Assembly (NCBI RefSeq): GCF_040409955.1
Contig: NZ_CP123385.1
Location: 434,001 to 498,000, forward strand
DNA length: 64,000 bases
Direction: 5' to 3'
From: Salipiger sp. H15
Lineage (GTDB): Bacteria > Pseudomonadota > Alphaproteobacteria > Rhodobacterales > Rhodobacteraceae
The notes beneath the pieces are model-generated. The model was not told the origin of the DNA. It searched no databases and saw only the letters and a list, made by a program, of their open reading frames with translations. Below, one piece after another: positions 18,812 through 27,222 of the stretch; positions within the stretch are counted from its first letter, which is position 1, and each line of letters opens with the position of its first letter. A program made the translations under genes and the position numbers.

Positions 18812-18861
18812 GCGGGGGCGCTGCCCCCGCGCCCCCGGAGTATTTGTGGAAAGATGAAAAG
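18812..18861 (+). repeat. Dispersed intergenic hairpin element, copy B
   Basis: A hairpin GCGGGGGC-GCT-GCCCCCGC (18812-18830) is followed by GCCCCCGGA and then the core variant GTATTTGTGGAAAGATGAAAAG (18840-18861). It sits between pyrC and pyrE. The hairpin loop GCT and GGGGGC/GCCCCC arms are the same as in copy C near 27116. Confidence 0.75.
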
Positions 18862-18940
18862 GCGGGCGGGGCGCTCTGTGCCCTTCCCGAAGCCGCGCTT
18901 TCGCGCTAAGGCGGGCGCGGTTTTTCAAAGGAGCTGCCCC

Positions 18941-19618
18941 ATGATCCCCTCGTCCTATCCCTCGCAAGAAGAAATGGCCCGGCTGACGGCCCGGATGCTC
19001 TGGGAAATCGGCGCGGTGCATTTCATGGGCGATGCGCCCTTCAAGCTGGCCTCGGGCCTGCCCTCGCCGGTCTACATCGACTGCCGCACGCCGATCTCGC
19101 ACCCGCGCATCCGTTCGACGCTGATGGATTTCCTGACCGTCACCGTCATGCGCAACGCCGGCTTCGAGGCCTTCGACAACATCGCCGGCGGCGAGACCGC
19201 GGGCATCCCCTTTGCCGCACTGGTGGCCGAGCGCATGGCGCTGCCGATGACCTACGTGCGCAAGAAGCCCAAGGGCTACGGCCGCAACGCCCGCATCGAG
19301 GGCAAGATGACCGAGGGCCAGCGCGTGTTGCTGGTCGAGGACCTGACCACCGACGGCGGCTCGAAGCTCAGCTTCGTCGACGCGATCCGCGAGACCGGCG
19401 CCACCTGCGCGCATACCGCGGTGATCTTCTACTACGGCATCTTCCCCGAGACCACGAAGACGCTCGGCGATCATGGCGTTCAGCTGCACTACCTCTGCAC
19501 CTGGCATGACGTGCTGGCCGAGGCCAAGGCGCGCGGCGGCTTCGAGCCCGCGACGCTGGCGGCGGTCGAGGCCTTCCTCGAGGATCCGCGCAAATGGCAG
19601 GCGGAAAACGGCGCATAA
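18941..19618 (+). CDS. pyrE: Orotate phosphoribosyltransferase
   Basis: PyrE transfers ribose-5-phosphate from PRPP to orotate, giving OMP. The protein has 225 residues. The PRPP-binding signature is [13 protein letters not shown] (about residues 128-140), and basic loop residues [15 protein letters not shown] fit the mobile catalytic loop. The ATG at 18941 follows AAAGGAG; an in-frame ATG at 18854 would add 29 residues that lie in the repeat element and look non-coding. It is downstream of pyrC on the same strand. Confidence 0.95.
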   Translation: MIPSSYPSQEEMARLTARMLWEIGAVHFMGDAPFKLASGLPSPVYIDCRTPISHPRIRSTLMDFLTVTVMRNAGFEAFDNIAGGETAGIPFAALVAERMALPMTYVRKKPKGYGRNARIEGKMTEGQRVLLVEDLTTDGGSKLSFVDAIRETGATCAHTAVIFYYGIFPETTKTLGDHGVQLHYLCTWHDVLAEAKARGGFEPATLAAVEAFLEDPRKWQAENGA

Positions 19619-19904
19619 GCCATTTTCCCCGGGCGGAGGGAAAGCCGCTCCGCCCGGCCAGCTCCACCAAATGTTGCGAAAACCCGTGATGCTGCTACGA
19701 TATGCTCGAAGCCGGCCGCGGGTTTCGTGGCGCTTTGCGGTTATCCCGAAATAGTCCACAGGGATTTCCAGATTGGTCCGGGCCCCAAGGCGCGCTAAGA
19801 CGCTTGGACCTGCGGGACTCGGGGGAGCCGGCGGGACGAGAGGGACAGGACAAGACGTCGGCCCACGGCAGGGGCCGCGGCGACAACAGGCCACGGGGAC
19901 AGGC

Positions 19905-21392
19905 ATGAACGATCACAGCGTATTCAACGCCACCGGCGTGGAGGTCGAGCAGGCCGACACGATGCCGCATTCGATCGAGGCCGAGCAGCAGTTGCTCGGC
20001 GCGATCCTGACCAACAACGACGTCTACGACCGGGTCGCGGCCATCCTCGGGCCGCATCACTTCTACGACCCCGTGCACCGCCGCATCTTCGAGATCGCCG
20101 CCGCCCGCATCGCCAAGAACAACCTCGCCTCGCCGGTGACGCTGAAGGCGTTCATGGAGGATGACGAGGGGCTGAAAGAGCTCGGGGGCCCCGCCTACCT
20201 TGCCCGCCTCGCCGGCGCCGCGGTCTCGAGCTTCGCGGTGCGCGACTACGCGCAGATGATCTACGATCTCGCAGTGCGCCGCGATCTCATCCGGCTCGGC
20301 CGCGACATCTCGGACCGCGCCAGCAAGGTCGACGTGAAATCCGAGCCGCGCGAGCAGATCGTCGCCGCCGAGCAGGCGCTCTACAAGCTCGCCGAGCAGG
20401 GCCAGACCGAGGGCGGCTTCCAGTCCTTCCTGCGCGCGGTGACCGACGCGGTGAACGTCGCCAACGCCGCCTACCAGCGCGAGGGCGGACTCGCGGGGGT
20501 CTCCACCGGCCTCGTAGACATGGACAAGAAACTGGGCGGGCTGCACCCCTCGGACCTTCTGATCCTCGCCGGCCGCCCCTCGATGGGCAAGACCTCGCTG
20601 GCCACCAACATCGCCTTCAACATCGCCAAGGCCTACAAGAAGGGCCTGCGCCACGACGGCACCGAGGGCGCGATCGAGGGCGGCGTCGTCGGCTTCTACT
20701 CGCTCGAGATGAGCGCAGAGCAGCTCGCCGCGCGTATCCTGTCGGAAGCCGCCGAGGTGCCTTCGGAGCAGATCCGCCGCGGCGACATGACCGAGGCCGA
20801 GTTCCGCCGCTTCGTCGATGCCGCGAAGAGCCTCGAGGCCTGCCCGCTCTTCATCGACGACACGCCCGCGATCCCGATCGCCCAGCTCGCCGCTCGCGCG
20901 CGGCGGCTGAAGCGGACCCACGGGCTCGACGTGCTGATGGTCGACTACCTGCAGCTGGTGCGCGGCACCGCCGAGAACCGGGTGAACGAGATCGCCGAGA
21001 TCTCCATGGGCCTCAAGGCCATCGCCAAGGAGCTGAACATCCCGGTGATCGCCCTGTCGCAGCTCTCGCGCCAGGTGGAAAGCCGCGAGGACAAGCGCCC
21101 GCAGCTCTCGGACCTGCGGGAATCGGGCTCGATCGAGCAGGACGCCGACGTGGTGATGTTCGTGTTCCGCGAAGAATACTACGTGGAACGCGAAAAGCCC
21201 TCGGACGACCGGCTCGACGAGATGGCCGCCTGGCAGGAGCGCATGGAGCGCCTGCACGGCAAGGCCGAGGTGATCATCGGCAAGCAGCGCCACGGCCCGA
21301 TCGGAACGGTGGAGCTCAGCTTCGAGGGCCGCTTCACCCGCTTCGGCAACCTCGTGCGCCCCTGGCAGAACGGCGAAGGCGACAATTTCTGA
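19905..21392 (+). CDS. dnaB: Replicative DNA helicase
   Basis: DnaB is the hexameric helicase that unwinds DNA at the replication fork. The 495-residue protein has the N-terminal DnaB domain (about 20-120, PHSIEAEQQLLGAIL) and the RecA-like C-terminal ATPase. Walker A is GRPSMGKTSLA, Walker B is VLMVDYLQLV, and a conserved arginine-containing segment DLRESGSIEQDADV follows. The start at 19905 is behind CACGGGGACAGGC; longer in-frame starts upstream give low-complexity Gly/Arg sequence and were rejected. The insert KGLRHDGTEGAIEGGV after Walker A is typical of alphaproteobacterial members. Confidence 0.96.
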   Translation: MNDHSVFNATGVEVEQADTMPHSIEAEQQLLGAILTNNDVYDRVAAILGPHHFYDPVHRRIFEIAAARIAKNNLASPVTLKAFMEDDEGLKELGGPAYLARLAGAAVSSFAVRDYAQMIYDLAVRRDLIRLGRDISDRASKVDVKSEPREQIVAAEQALYKLAEQGQTEGGFQSFLRAVTDAVNVANAAYQREGGLAGVSTGLVDMDKKLGGLHPSDLLILAGRPSMGKTSLATNIAFNIAKAYKKGLRHDGTEGAIEGGVVGFYSLEMSAEQLAARILSEAAEVPSEQIRRGDMTEAEFRRFVDAAKSLEACPLFIDDTPAIPIAQLAARARRLKRTHGLDVLMVDYLQLVRGTAENRVNEIAEISMGLKAIAKELNIPVIALSQLSRQVESREDKRPQLSDLRESGSIEQDADVVMFVFREEYYVEREKPSDDRLDEMAAWQERMERLHGKAEVIIGKQRHGPIGTVELSFEGRFTRFGNLVRPWQNGEGDNF

Positions 21393-21448
21393 GCCTCGCG
21401 CGCCCCGCCCCGGGCGCGCGCCTTGCGTGGCCTGCGCGCCCGCCCCGC

Positions 21449-21498
21449 TTCCAAATGTCGAAAATATCCCACGGGGGTGCGGGGGTGTGAAACCCCCG
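21449..21498 (-). repeat. Dispersed intergenic hairpin element, copy D (inverted)
   Basis: On the minus strand this reads as a hairpin CGGGGGT-TTCAC-ACCCCCG followed by CACCCCCGTGGGATATTTTCGACATTTGGAAG. The layout (GC hairpin, CCCCCG, TATTT, ...GGAAG) matches copies B and C, but the core is longer and diverged. It lies between dnaB and alr. Confidence 0.55.
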
Positions 21499-21602
21499 CT
21501 CCTGCCCGCACCGCAGGCCCTCCGGGTCGCGCCCGGGGCGCCGCCGCCCGCGCCCGCGCTTTCCCTCTTGACGCCCCGCGCGCGCGCAGCAATCAACGCG
21601 CC

Positions 21603-22640
21603 ATGGCACAGGCACAGCTTACCGTCGATCTCGATGCGATCCGCGCCAACTGGCGCGCCCTCGACGCCCTCTCCGATTGCGAGACCGGCGCCGTGGTCAA
21701 GGCGAATTCCTACGGGCTCGGCGCGGACCGCGTCGCCCCGATGCTGGCGCGCGAAGGCGTGCGCCGCTTCTTCACCGCGACCGCCGAGGAAGGCGCCGCG
21801 GTCCGCGCGGCCCTGGGCGAGGGCCCCGAGATCAACGTGTTCGGCGGCCACATGGCGGGCGATGCGGCGCTGATCCGTGCGGCGTCGCTGACGCCGATGC
21901 TGAACTCGATCGACCAGATGCTGCGCCATGTCGAGGCGCTGCCGGGCCATCCCTTCGGCATCCAGCTCGACACCGGCATGAACCGGCTCGGCATGGAGGC
22001 CGAGGAGTGGTCGGCGCTGCGCGAGCTCGCGATGAAGCAGAAGCCGCGGCTGGTCATGTCACACCTTGCCTGCGCCGACGAGCCGAACCACGGCATGAAC
22101 GCGCACCAGCTGCGCACCTTCCGCGAGATGACCGACGGGCTCGACGCGCCGCGCTCGCTCTCGGCCACGGGCGGCATCCTTTTGGGCCGCGACTACCATT
22201 TCGACGTCACCCGCCCCGGCATCGGCCTCTACGGTGCGCTGCCCTTCCGCGACGCGCGCCGCGTGGTGGCGCTGCACATCCCGGTGATCCAGGTCCGCGA
22301 GGTCGCCATGGGCGAGTCGGTGGGCTATGCCAACGCCTTCGTCGCCCGCTCGCCGATGAAGGTCGCGACGATCTCGGCCGGCTATGCCGACGGGCTGCAC
22401 CGCGCGCTCGCGCCCAAGACCTACCTCTGGGCCGGCGAGACCCGCTGCAAGCTGCTCGGCCGCATCTCGATGGACCTCATCACCGTCGACGTCACGGCGG
22501 TCGACACGGTGCCCGAGACGCTCGAGCTGCTCGGCCCGCACCAGGGCGTCGACCAGCTGGCGAACCACATCGACAGCATCGGCTACGAGATCCTCACCTC
22601 GCTCGGCGGCCGCTACAAGCGGGTCTACCAGGGCGAATGA
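21603..22640 (+). CDS. alr: Alanine racemase
   Basis: Alr makes D-alanine for peptidoglycan. The protein has 345 residues, with the PLP lysine K33 in [12 protein letters not shown] and the second catalytic base, Tyr, in ESVGYANAF near residue 240. Other family landmarks are the DTGMNRLG and [11 protein letters not shown] segments. The ATG at 21603 starts the [17 protein letters not shown] segment typical of the family. It heads an overlapping operon: its TGA stop shares bases with the ATG of the mlaE-like gene. Confidence 0.95.
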   Translation: MAQAQLTVDLDAIRANWRALDALSDCETGAVVKANSYGLGADRVAPMLAREGVRRFFTATAEEGAAVRAALGEGPEINVFGGHMAGDAALIRAASLTPMLNSIDQMLRHVEALPGHPFGIQLDTGMNRLGMEAEEWSALRELAMKQKPRLVMSHLACADEPNHGMNAHQLRTFREMTDGLDAPRSLSATGGILLGRDYHFDVTRPGIGLYGALPFRDARRVVALHIPVIQVREVAMGESVGYANAFVARSPMKVATISAGYADGLHRALAPKTYLWAGETRCKLLGRISMDLITVDVTAVDTVPETLELLGPHQGVDQLANHIDSIGYEILTSLGGRYKRVYQGE

Positions 22641-23455
22641 GCCTCGGGACCTCCCTCGCCGCGCCGCTCGTGAGGGCGATCACGGGGGCGCTGGGAACGC
22701 TTGGCCGAGGCGTGATCCGGGGGCTCGCGTCGGCGGGGCGGCTGACGCTCTTCGCGCTCTCGGCGCTGAGCCACATCCTGCGCCCGCCGCTCTACCCGCG
22801 CGAATTCGCCACGGCACTCCTGAACATCGGCTGGCTGTCGCTGCCGGTGGTGGGCATGACCGCGATCTTCACCGGCGGCGCGCTGGCGCTGCAGATCTAC
22901 TCTGGCGGCGCGCGTTTCAACGCCGAGGCGGTGGTGCCGCAGATCGTCGCCATCGGCATGGTGCGCGAGCTGGGCCCGGTGCTCGTCGGGCTGATGATCG
23001 CGGCGCGCGTCACCTCCTCGATCGCCGCCGAGATCGCCACGATGAAGGTGACCGAGCAGATCGACGCTTTGGTCACCCTCTCCACCAACCCGATGAAGTA
23101 CCTCGTCGCGCCGCGCCTGCTGGCGGCGCTTGTCACCGTGCCGCTGCTGGTGGCGGTGGGCGACGTGATCGGCATTGCCGGCGGCTATGCCGTGGCAACG
23201 AGTTCGCTGGGCTTCAACCCCGTGGGATACCTGAAGAACACGCTCGACTTCCTCGAGCCGCTCGACGTGATGTCCTCGCTCGCCAAGGGCTGCGCCTTCG
23301 GCGGCATCGCGGCGCTGATGGGCTGCTACTACGGCATGCACTCGGGCCGCGGCGCGCAGGGCGTCGGCCGCGCCACCAAGTCCTCGGTCGAGGTCGCGGC
23401 GATTCTCATCCTCGCTGCGAACTTCCTGCTCACGGGGGTGTTCTTCTCGGCATGA
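22637..23455 (+). CDS. mlaE: MlaE-family ABC permease
   Basis: This 272-residue inner-membrane permease belongs to the MlaE family, which moves phospholipids between inner and outer membranes. It has about five hydrophobic segments, and the family regions [37 protein letters not shown] and [24 protein letters not shown] are present. Its ATG overlaps the alr stop (ATGA), and its own stop overlaps the start of the ATPase gene, so the three are translationally coupled. The MlaD-type substrate-binding protein that normally accompanies these is not in this cluster. Confidence 0.92.
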   Translation: MSLGTSLAAPLVRAITGALGTLGRGVIRGLASAGRLTLFALSALSHILRPPLYPREFATALLNIGWLSLPVVGMTAIFTGGALALQIYSGGARFNAEAVVPQIVAIGMVRELGPVLVGLMIAARVTSSIAAEIATMKVTEQIDALVTLSTNPMKYLVAPRLLAALVTVPLLVAVGDVIGIAGGYAVATSSLGFNPVGYLKNTLDFLEPLDVMSSLAKGCAFGGIAALMGCYYGMHSGRGAQGVGRATKSSVEVAAILILAANFLLTGVFFSA

Positions 23456-24198
23456 TCACCCTCACCGACCTGCACAAGAGCTTCGACGGCGCGCCGGTCC
23501 TGCGCGGCGCGACCCTGCACGTGCCGCGGGGCAGCTCGATGGTGATCATCGGCGGCTCGGGCACCGGCAAGTCGGTGCTGCTGAAATGCATCCTCGGCCT
23601 CGTCACCCCCGACAGCGGCCGGATCGAGATCGACGGCCAGGACGCCACGCGCGGCGACCGCGAGGCCTTCCTCGCGCGTTTCGGCATGCTCTTCCAGGGC
23701 GCCGCGCTCTTCGACTCGCTGCCGGTCTGGCAGAACGTCGCCTTCCGGCTGCTGCGCGGCCCGCTGAAGCGCCCGCGCCGCGAGGCGCGCGAGATTGCCA
23801 TCGACAAGCTGCGCCGCGTCGGTCTCGGCCCCGAGGTAGCCGACCGCCTGCCCGCCGAGCTCTCGGGCGGGATGCAGAAGCGCGTCGGCCTTGCCCGCGC
23901 CATCGCCGCCGAGCCCGAGATCATCTTCTTCGACGAGCCGACGACCGGGCTCGATCCGATCATGGCGGGCGTGATCAACGACCTGATCCGCGAGATCGTC
24001 ACCGAGATGGGCGCGACCGCGCTGACCATCACCCATGACATGAGCTCGGTCCGCGCCATCGCCGACCGGGTCGCCATGCTCCACGCCGGCAAGATCCGCT
24101 GGGAGGGTCCGGCGCTGGATCTCGACACCGCGCCCGACCCTTACGTGCAGCAGTTCATCCACGGCCATGCCACCGGCCCGATCGAGGCGCTGCGTTGA
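23452..24198 (+). CDS. mlaF: MlaF-family ABC transporter ATPase
   Basis: This 248-residue ATPase powers the adjacent MlaE permease. Walker A is GGSGTGKS (34-41), the signature is LSGGMQKR, Walker B is EIIFFDEPTTGLDP and the switch His is in ITHDM. The start overlaps the permease stop (ATGA), and the stop overlaps the TTG start of the next small gene. Coupling with alr places phospholipid transport and wall precursor synthesis on one transcript. Confidence 0.93.
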   Translation: MITLTDLHKSFDGAPVLRGATLHVPRGSSMVIIGGSGTGKSVLLKCILGLVTPDSGRIEIDGQDATRGDREAFLARFGMLFQGAALFDSLPVWQNVAFRLLRGPLKRPRREAREIAIDKLRRVGLGPEVADRLPAELSGGMQKRVGLARAIAAEPEIIFFDEPTTGLDPIMAGVINDLIREIVTEMGATALTITHDMSSVRAIADRVAMLHAGKIRWEGPALDLDTAPDPYVQQFIHGHATGPIEALR

Positions 24199-24596
24199 GC
24201 CCGTTCCAGCCCAGCCCCGTCCTGCTTGCGCTGATCGTCCTCAAGAGCTTCGTCTACTTCGAGCTGCTCGCGCTGCTCGCGCTTGGCCGCACGCTCTTCG
24301 GCCGCGGGCCGTCACGGCTCGCGGCGCTGGTCTCGCTTGGGCTTGCGTGCCTCGGCAGCTACGCAGGCCTCGCGCCGATGCTTGCGCCGCAGTACGGGCT
24401 GACGGGCCCGCCGCTGCTGCCGGCGCTCTCGCGCCTGCTCACCTGGCAGCAGGGCCTCCCGGCGCTGCTCCTCGCCTCCGCCCCGCTCGCGCTCAGCGCC
24501 GCGCTGCCCAGCCGCCGCCTGCGCGGCATCGACATGCTGCATGGTCTGCTGATCGCCACCCTGCTCGCCCTCTGGCTCGCCGCGCGCTACAGCTGA
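24195..24596 (+). CDS. Small membrane protein of unknown function in the alr-mla operon
   Basis: This 133-residue protein has four likely membrane segments (about 9-30, 40-60, 83-101 and 110-130) and no motif I recognise. It has no ATG near its N-terminus; the best start is a TTG at 24195 that overlaps the mlaF stop as TTGA, which implies translational coupling. Reading-frame openness and codon bias support a real gene. By position it may be an accessory of the Mla transporter, but that is inference only. Confidence 0.65.
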   Translation: MSPFQPSPVLLALIVLKSFVYFELLALLALGRTLFGRGPSRLAALVSLGLACLGSYAGLAPMLAPQYGLTGPPLLPALSRLLTWQQGLPALLLASAPLALSAALPSRRLRGIDMLHGLLIATLLALWLAARYS

Positions 24597-24612
24597 TCGG
24601 TCGCACCGAGCC

Positions 24613-25536
24613 CTACCCCCATGGCGCCGGTTCCGCCGTCAGCACCCGGCCGAAGACGTTCTCCCGGTGCCAGCGCAGGTTCTCCGGATGCGGCACATTG
24701 CGCGGGTCTTCCGGCTTCAGGAGCTTTCCGCCTGGCGACAGCAGGCGCGAGACGACGTCGCCCGGCACCTTGTTGTGAGATACGAGAATGGTCTCGCAGT
24801 CATCGGCGACCGAGATGAGCCCACGGTCGAACATCCAGTGCAGCGTCCCCGAAAGCGCGAGCCCGTTGCGCACGGAATCGCTGCCCTGGTTCTCGACGGG
24901 CCGGATATGCGCGGCCTGGACCTCGGGCCGGCCACCCCCGTTGCGCAGCATCAACCCGGACATGGCGCAGCGGTAACCATACGCCTCGCGCACCTTCCTG
25001 CGGAACGCGACATCCCGGTAAGGGCGCCGGGTCAGCGGCTCGAGCACCGGCCGCTCGAAGATCTGCGCACCTTCCGCGATCTCGTAGCCCGCAGGGCTGT
25101 AGCGCGTCGCCTCCATCTGCTCGAGATCCTGCGGCAGGCCAAGGTTCACGATCCGCGCGAAATCCGCCTCCGGCAGCCTGCGCACCGCCAGCTGCACGGC
25201 CCCGCCGCGCTTGGCGGAACCGTCCTCCTCGGTCAGCGCGGCTTCTAGGGGGCGGCCTTCGACCAGCCTCGGCACCTCGACATCGAAGGGCAGGAAGCTC
25301 TCGGGCTCGATCAAGGCGAGAAAGCGCCCGTCCACCCCCGGTTTCGGAAAGACCTGCGCGATCTTGGCCACCGCAAAATAGCCGCGCGGGCCGGCCTTGG
25401 CCGGTTCGTAGTAGACGATCCAGTCGCCGACAGCCTCCTGCATCGCCTTCAGATAAGCGCGCGGGAAATCGTAGACGACATCGGGCTCATCCTCGTAAAT
25501 CGAGTCAGCCTTGTGCATGAGAACAAGCTTCACCAT
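24613..25536 (-). CDS. HNH endonuclease with N-terminal EVE/PUA-like region
   Basis: The 307-residue protein has an HNH nuclease domain in its C-terminal half: C190 in YGYRCAMSGL, H210 in EVQAAHIRPVENQG, N224 in SVRNGLALSGT and H233 in LHWMFDRGLISV. The first 90 residues (GDWIVYYEPAKAGPRGYFAVAKI) resemble EVE/PUA-like modules that read modified bases, as in some restriction nucleases, though I am not certain of that. No methyltransferase is adjacent. The annotated ATG at 25536 has a weak ribosome site; M7 is an alternative. It is convergent with the alr-mla operon. It could be a solitary defence or DNA-repair nuclease. Confidence 0.8.
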   Translation of the reverse strand: MVKLVLMHKADSIYEDEPDVVYDFPRAYLKAMQEAVGDWIVYYEPAKAGPRGYFAVAKIAQVFPKPGVDGRFLALIEPESFLPFDVEVPRLVEGRPLEAALTEEDGSAKRGGAVQLAVRRLPEADFARIVNLGLPQDLEQMEATRYSPAGYEIAEGAQIFERPVLEPLTRRPYRDVAFRRKVREAYGYRCAMSGLMLRNGGGRPEVQAAHIRPVENQGSDSVRNGLALSGTLHWMFDRGLISVADDCETILVSHNKVPGDVVSRLLSPGGKLLKPEDPRNVPHPENLRWHRENVFGRVLTAEPAPWG

Positions 25537-25698
25537 GCGCCCAGGAACGCATCAACCCGCAGAAAATCAATGTTTTTCTTACGTCACCCCGGTGGAGGGA
25601 CTTTTGTCTGTGAGGATCCTGGAGCCCAGCCGTCTGGCCCCGACCGGGCGGGAGGTATAAGCCGTGCCCGAGCCCCCCACGCCGATTGCAGGCTGCCC

Positions 25699-26133
25699 AT
25701 GCTGAAATACGCCAATCTCGCCCTCTTCCTGCTCTACCCGGTGGCCTGGGTCGCGCCGCTGATGCGGGCGGGGCTGCTGCCGCTGTTCGGGCTTTCGGAA
25801 ATCAGCGTGATCTCGGGGATCGTCACGCTCTGGCACAGCGACGTCTTCCTCGCGCTGGTGGTGGCGCTTTTTGCGCTGGTGGCGCCGATGGTCAAGATCG
25901 GGGGACTGGCGCTGGTGCAATTCGGCCTCGTCTCGCGCCGCGCCCTGCCGGTGATCAACGGGCTCGGCAAGCTGGCCATGGCCGACATCTTCCTCGTCGC
26001 GGTTTATGTCACGCTGATCAAGGGCATGGGGGTGGGCAGGATCGAGACCGGCTGGGGCCTCTATCTCTTCACCTTCTGCGTGCTGGCATCCCTTGCCCTC
26101 GGCATGGTCGAAAGCCGGAAAAAAGGCGACTGA
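25699..26133 (+). CDS. Paraquat-inducible protein A (PqiA-like) membrane protein
   Basis: The 144-residue protein has four hydrophobic segments and matches the membrane half of the PqiA family (LWHSDVFLALVVALFALVAPMVKI and KLAMADIFLVAVYVTLIK). PqiA proteins work with MCE-domain partners in lipid transport across the envelope. It is short: full PqiA proteins have two such modules plus zinc-ribbon cysteines, and no CxxC is present here. The ATG at 25699 has AGGCTGCCC upstream. It lies alone between the HNH gene and a coiled-coil membrane protein gene. Confidence 0.8.
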   Translation: MLKYANLALFLLYPVAWVAPLMRAGLLPLFGLSEISVISGIVTLWHSDVFLALVVALFALVAPMVKIGGLALVQFGLVSRRALPVINGLGKLAMADIFLVAVYVTLIKGMGVGRIETGWGLYLFTFCVLASLALGMVESRKKGD

Positions 26134-26293
26134 ATTACACAGCTTTCACGCTACAATTGCAATTCTGCCACTGTGATTGTTCAGCCCGCAAACGGGCCGG
26201 TCATTAAAGTTAACATTTTTCTCTCCTTTCGGTACACTCGAACTATTCTATTCCGTTACCGTTCATTCTTTGGCTTTTTCTTGGGAGTCCCCC

Positions 26294-27091
26294 ATGGTGT
26301 CCCAACTTCGTGACGCAGGTCTGGCCCTGCACTATATCCTTCAGAGACTTGCCTTCCTCGTTGTCGGCGTCATCGGACTGGCGTTGCTGGTCTGGACCGC
26401 GGCCGCCGCCGCCGGGCTTGCGCCCTGGCTCGAGATCGACCTGAGCCTTGGCGGGCAACCGATTGAGAACGCGGGTCTTTGGGTGCAGTGCACGTTTGCC
26501 GGGATTGCGCTGGTGCTGGTGTCCTTCCTGCCGAACGCGGCGCATGTCATGGCCTTGGAGCGGTCGCACCGCTCTTTCCAGATCGGCATGCGCGACATTG
26601 CGAAAGCCTATGCGCTGTCGCACCGCGCCGATCGCGAGGGGGTCTTCAGGCTGGAGTCGGAGTTCGATTCGGTGCGCGAGAGGCTCGCCTACCTGCGGGA
26701 CCACCCGGACCTTGCCGAGCTCGAACCCTCGGTGCTCGAGGTCGCCGCCCAGATGAGCCACGTCTCGCGCGATCTTGCGCGCACCTATTCCGACCGCAAC
26801 GTGCAGCGCGCGCAGGATTTCCTGATCGCACGCCAGCAGGAGGTCGAGGATTTCAACATCCGCATCGACAAGGCCAAGGCGGCGGCGGTCGAGATCCGGC
26901 GCTGGCACGAACGGCTGGAGCTCGACGAGGCGATCGCCCAGGCCCAGCTCGCCCGGCTGGTGGACGAGCTCGAGGACATCCTGCCCGAGATCCTGCCCGA
27001 GGCCACGGTCAGCATGGACGCGCCCGGCTTCGACGTCGTCGAGGAGCCGCGGCCCGACCATATCGTTCCCCTGCCCCGCGCCGCCGAGTGA
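26294..27091 (+). CDS. Two-TM coiled-coil protein (labelled DNA repair protein in related genomes)
   Basis: This 265-residue protein has two N-terminal membrane segments (about 17-40 and 60-80) and then a long helical, charged region (about 85-235) with likely coiled coil (RRWHERLELDEAIAQAQLARLVDELEDIL). Relatives in Rhodobacterales are often labelled DNA repair protein, but nothing here shows a nuclease or repair motif. Its position just upstream of radA may be the source of that name. The ATG at 26294 follows TTGGGAGTC; an in-frame ATG at 26177 would add 39 residues from an AT-rich promoter-like stretch and was rejected. Confidence 0.75.
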   Translation: MVSQLRDAGLALHYILQRLAFLVVGVIGLALLVWTAAAAAGLAPWLEIDLSLGGQPIENAGLWVQCTFAGIALVLVSFLPNAAHVMALERSHRSFQIGMRDIAKAYALSHRADREGVFRLESEFDSVRERLAYLRDHPDLAELEPSVLEVAAQMSHVSRDLARTYSDRNVQRAQDFLIARQQEVEDFNIRIDKAKAAAVEIRRWHERLELDEAIAQAQLARLVDELEDILPEILPEATVSMDAPGFDVVEEPRPDHIVPLPRAAE

Positions 27092-27115
27092 GCGAGGCAC
27101 CCTGACCTCGCAGAC

Positions 27116-27179
27116 GGGGGCGCTGCCCCCTCTGCGGCTTCGCCGCAGTCACCCCCGGCGTATTTGGAAAGAGAAGAAG
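27116..27179 (+). repeat. Dispersed intergenic hairpin element, copy C
   Basis: Two hairpins in tandem, GGGGGC-GCT-GCCCCC (27116-27130) and CTGCGGC-TTC-GCCGCAG (27132-27148), are followed by TCACCCCCGGC and the core GTATTTGGAAAGAGAAGAAG (27160-27179), identical to copy A. It lies between the coiled-coil gene and radA. Confidence 0.8.
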
Positions 27180-27222
27180 AGCCGCGCTTGCGCGCCGCCG
27201 CGCGAGCGGGCAGAAACCGGGC

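Noticed and set aside
19695..21950. Open frame of 751 codons on the minus strand
   Set aside because: It is antisense to dnaB and the start of alr, which have clear motifs; the antisense product has no recognisable domain.
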